Positions 14,023 through 14,137 of a stretch of 14,137 bases of DNA are shown here, in pieces. The notes beneath the pieces were generated by a model. It worked only from the letters and a program-made list of their open reading frames with translations, made no database searches and was not told where the DNA came from. The position numbers and the translations under genes are program-made. The DNA is from Spirochaetaceae bacterium (GTDB taxonomy: Bacteria > Spirochaetota > Spirochaetia > Treponematales > Breznakiellaceae). The stretch lies in assembly GCA_031278295.1 (NCBI GenBank), contig JAITKQ010000052.1, positions 1 through 14,137 on the forward strand, given 5' to 3'. How positions within the stretch are numbered: the first letter of the stretch is position 1; each line of letters opens with the position of its first letter.

Positions 14023-14136
14023 TTATTCTGCCATGGGGTTTAATACCCCGCCCCTTGGGGCGGTTAAAATCAGCAACACCGACAAAAATTGGTAGTAAAC
14101 CACGGCCTCTACCGCGTGTTTAGTGTGCCACTTGCA
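14023..14136 (-). other. Short open frame running off the window edge
   Basis: Minus strand, 37 codons without a stop from the edge, reading KWHTKHAVEAVVYYQFL, then SVLLILTAPRGGVL and NPMAE. No start is in the window. It includes the GC-rich palindrome CCGCCCC-TT-GGGGCGG (14048-14063), which has only a weak T run in either direction. An imperfect inverted repeat, TAAACCACGG with CCGCGTGTTTA, lies at 14096-14122. It may be the end of an off-window gene or a repeated intergenic element; nothing more can be said. The bases between it and the gcv promoter (13907-14022) show no gene. Confidence 0.3.
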
Positions 14137-14137
14137 C

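Noticed and set aside
13721..14095. Plus-strand frame of 124 codons over the gcv leader, with a hydrophobic stretch
   Set aside because: It lies across the predicted promoter and riboswitch of gcvT and has no SD; the hydrophobic run comes from AT-rich DNA.

Overview
The window looks like chromosome from a Treponema-like spirochaete, possibly a termite-gut type. This is inferred from the lipoprotein set (LpoB, COG3014 and LPP20 families together), the poly-G tracts next to surface-protein genes, and the Rpn-family tail. No rRNA or other taxonomic marker is present, so the assignment is an inference.

Region 1 (about 90-4020, minus strand) is a four-gene envelope operon: an LpoB-like lipoprotein, a COG3014-family lipoprotein, an LPP20-family lipoprotein and an unrecognised secreted protein. 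The first three genes overlap (4 and 13 bp), and a terminator-like hairpin follows the fourth. Two homopolymer tracts mark the operon. G8 lies between a good -35 and a good -10 that are only 13 bp apart. G14 lies between the LPP20 stop and the start of the last gene. Both resemble phase-variation switches, and this is the most interesting part of the window.

Region 2 (about 4020-4735) holds no gene. It contains two diverged, same-order copies of a GC-rich intergenic repeat with small hairpins. Region 3 (4735-5859, minus) is a membrane-anchored M15 (VanY/DD-carboxypeptidase-like) peptidase. Region 4 (6197-7793, plus) is a single-gene unit for a predicted outer-membrane beta-barrel protein, with a consensus promoter, a strong RBS and a strong terminator with a GCAA loop.

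Region 5 (about 13906-8020, minus) is a glycine cleavage operon: gcvT, gcvH, gcvPA, gcvPB, lplA. T, H and the two-subunit P protein break down glycine. LplA presumably attaches lipoate to Lys64 of GcvH. The L protein (lipoamide dehydrogenase) is not in the window. A promoter with a perfect -35 is followed by a leader of about 280 nt. The leader contains conserved pieces of a glycine riboswitch (one fairly clear aptamer and a related but degenerate upstream unit), then a stem-loop near the gcvT RBS. Directly after the lplA stop, in the same frame, is the C-terminal remnant of an Rpn/PD-(D/E)XK-type protein with seven 21-bp coiled-coil repeats. The right edge (about 13910-14137) is AT-rich intergenic DNA with GC-rich hairpins and a short open frame running off the end.
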